A DNA stretch of 64,000 nt from Variovorax sp. PAMC 28711 (GTDB lineage: Bacteria; Pseudomonadota; Gammaproteobacteria; Burkholderiales; Burkholderiaceae_C): contig NZ_CP014517.1 in assembly GCF_001577265.1 (NCBI RefSeq), positions 1,541,001-1,605,000 of the forward strand, read 5' to 3'. The notes beneath the pieces are model-generated. The model saw nothing but the letters and a program-made list of their open reading frames with translations, ran no database searches and was not told where the DNA came from. The stretch's first letter is position 1. Each line of letters begins with the position of its first letter. Both the position numbers and the translations under genes were made by a program. Of this stretch, positions 62,974 through 64,000 are shown in pieces.

Positions 62974-63870
62974 TCAGGGTGGCAACAGCGCCCGGCTGGC
63001 TGCTGCGACCACCTGCCGCGTCAAGCTCTCAAGAAGCGCGGAGGCGGCGCGCGCCTGTTGCCAGTACAGCGGCACATCCAGGGGCATCGTCGGCGCCAGG
63101 TCGACCAGCGAGCCATCCTTCAAGTGCTGCGCGATCAGGGACAGCGGATGCAGGCCCCAGCCCATCCCGGCCAATGCGGCCGTCACGAACGCATGGGACG
63201 ACGGGACGACGTGTCGGGGCAACTCGACATGCCGATGGCACAGGCGGCGCGCCCACTGGCTCTGCAACGCGTCCTTGGTGTTGAAGACGAGGCTCGGCGC
63301 CACGGCCAGGCTGGCCGCACCCACGCCTTCAGCGAAATGCCGCGCCCTGAAGGCGGGACTGGCTGCCGCCACGTAGCGCATCGCCCCCAATGCCTGGCTG
63401 TTGCACCCCGCCGCCGGTCGGGCACCGCCGGTGACGGCCGCCATCACCACGCCACTGCGCAGCCACTCGGCCGTGTGGTCCTGGTCGTCCACCGCGATTT
63501 CGACGAGAACGGGTGCGTCGGCCGCGAAGATCGCCACGGCGGGCGCAAACCACGTTGCGAGGCTGTCGGCGTTGACCGCGACGGGTAACTGGACCCGCGC
63601 AGCCCTGTCCGACACCAGCGACGGAACGGCATCCGAGAGGTCTTGTTCGAGCAATCTGACGCGATCGACGTGCTGGCAAAGGCGCCGTCCTGCTTCCGTT
63701 GCGCGGCAGGGCTGATCGCGCACCACGAGCGCGCAACCCATGCGCTCCTCCAGGAGTCGCACGCGCTGGGAAATGGCGGACGGTGTGACATGAAGCGCGC
63801 TGGCCGCGCGATCAAAACTGCCTTCACGTACCACCGCAGCAAGCGCGGACAGTGCTGAATAGTCGAGCAT
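62974..63870 (-). CDS. argP: LysR-family regulator, ArgP/LysG type
   Basis: A 298-residue regulator. The helix-turn-helix is LDYSALSALAAVVREGSFDRAASALHVTPSAISQRVRLLEERMG, followed by LVVRDQPCRATEAGRRLCQHVDRVRLLE as in ArgP. The effector domain has AVNADSLATWFAPA, typical of the lysine/arginine-responsive branch. The divergent neighbour begins like an ArgO/LysE exporter, the classical target: ArgP activates argO when Arg (or Cav/Lys) is high. Length matches E. coli ArgP (297). Confidence 0.9.
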   Translation of the reverse strand: MLDYSALSALAAVVREGSFDRAASALHVTPSAISQRVRLLEERMGCALVVRDQPCRATEAGRRLCQHVDRVRLLEQDLSDAVPSLVSDRAARVQLPVAVNADSLATWFAPAVAIFAADAPVLVEIAVDDQDHTAEWLRSGVVMAAVTGGARPAAGCNSQALGAMRYVAAASPAFRARHFAEGVGAASLAVAPSLVFNTKDALQSQWARRLCHRHVELPRHVVPSSHAFVTAALAGMGWGLHPLSLIAQHLKDGSLVDLAPTMPLDVPLYWQQARAASALLESLTRQVVAAASRALLPP

Positions 63871-63873
63871 CGC

Positions 63874-63899
63874 ATTAGATTTTCTGAAGCTGGATTAGA
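63874..63899. promoter_or_regulatory. direct ATTAGA repeats between argP-like and argO-like genes
   Basis: ATTAGA occurs at 63874-63879 and again at 63894-63899, 20 bases apart (two helical turns), in the 73-base AT-rich divergent spacer. This spacing is suitable for a LysR-type dimer of dimers. Confidence 0.4.
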
Positions 63900-63943
63900 A
63901 ACCGTAGTTTGTCTTTGTCTCTCGAGACCGGCAAGCTCCGCCC

Positions 63944-64000
63944 ATGATGACTTCTCCAGCCCTTCCGGCCTTCGCGCAAGGCCTCGCCCTGAGCTTGGGA
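63944..64000 (+). CDS. argO: start of an ArgO/LysE-family amino-acid exporter (cut by window end)
   Basis: Only 19 codons are visible, beginning ATG ATG: MMTSPALPAFAQGLALSLG. The FAQGLALSLG segment resembles the first helix of ArgO/LysE exporters, and the divergent ArgP-type regulator is the standard partner. The frame stays open to the window end. The call depends mainly on context. Confidence 0.6.
   Translation, partial: MMTSPALPAFAQGLALSLG

Overview
The window is GC-rich, densely coded DNA from a betaproteobacterium, most likely Comamonadaceae (order Burkholderiales) and close to Variovorax. This is inferred from gene content (NodI/NodJ-type exporter, Bug-type binding protein, Liv transporter operons with acyl-CoA ligases, and the DUF3348/DUF802/OmpA/DUF2894 cluster), GTG starts, stop-start overlaps and the lack of long spacers. 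It looks like ordinary chromosome: I saw no insertion sequence, integrase, tRNA, rRNA or CRISPR array.

Layout. 1-6.4 kb: end of AMP nucleosidase, a lipoprotein, a NodIJ-type ABC exporter, two small unknown genes, RhlE helicase, a YciH/SUI1 protein and a glycine-rich RRM protein with a structured leader and a clear terminator. 6.4-15.4 kb: housekeeping metabolism (esterase, PurT, 3-hydroxyacyl-CoA dehydrogenase, crotonase, NylB-like serine hydrolase), the peroxide-sensing ohrR-ohr pair with a palindromic operator, a DUF2855 protein, SrkA kinase and a glycine-rich lipoprotein. 15.4-23 kb: HtpG, then a four-gene chaperone-usher pilus locus of the Csu/spore-coat-U type. 23-28.5 kb: an orphan solute-binding protein, AqpZ, a small secreted repeat protein, a two-component system and an RluF-like pseudouridine synthase.

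28.5-32.9 kb is a compact NAD salvage operon (NadM-Nudix, NadV, PnuC, NadR-like) covering two converging routes to NAD. 33-35.2 kb is a translationally coupled trio of lipid-type glycosyltransferase, membrane protein and dual-specificity phosphatase. 36.5-40.4 kb holds the most intriguing locus: DUF3348, a DUF802 protein with a MotA/TolQ-like membrane core and a roughly 475-residue helical tail, a MotB/OmpA-like partner with a membrane aspartate, and DUF2894, all overlapping stop-to-start. It resembles the ZorA/ZorB motor of Zorya phage defence but with different accessory proteins. 40.4-49.1 kb is the complete kdp potassium operon, including kdpF and three extra small genes, preceded by a sequence matching the architecture of the E. 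coli KdpE site.

49.2-52.2 kb has a 2,4-dienoyl-CoA-reductase-like SDR, three unrecognised genes and a Crp/Fnr regulator. 52.3-60.7 kb is a divergent operon of acyl-CoA ligase, LivG, H, M, K, F and a PaaK-like protein with a degenerate ATP loop, probably for uptake and CoA activation of an organic acid. Two near-identical 84/85-bp repeats sit inside this operon, flanking livK. The window ends with an SDR, a Bug-family binding protein with a strong terminator, and a divergent ArgP-type regulator and ArgO/LysE exporter.
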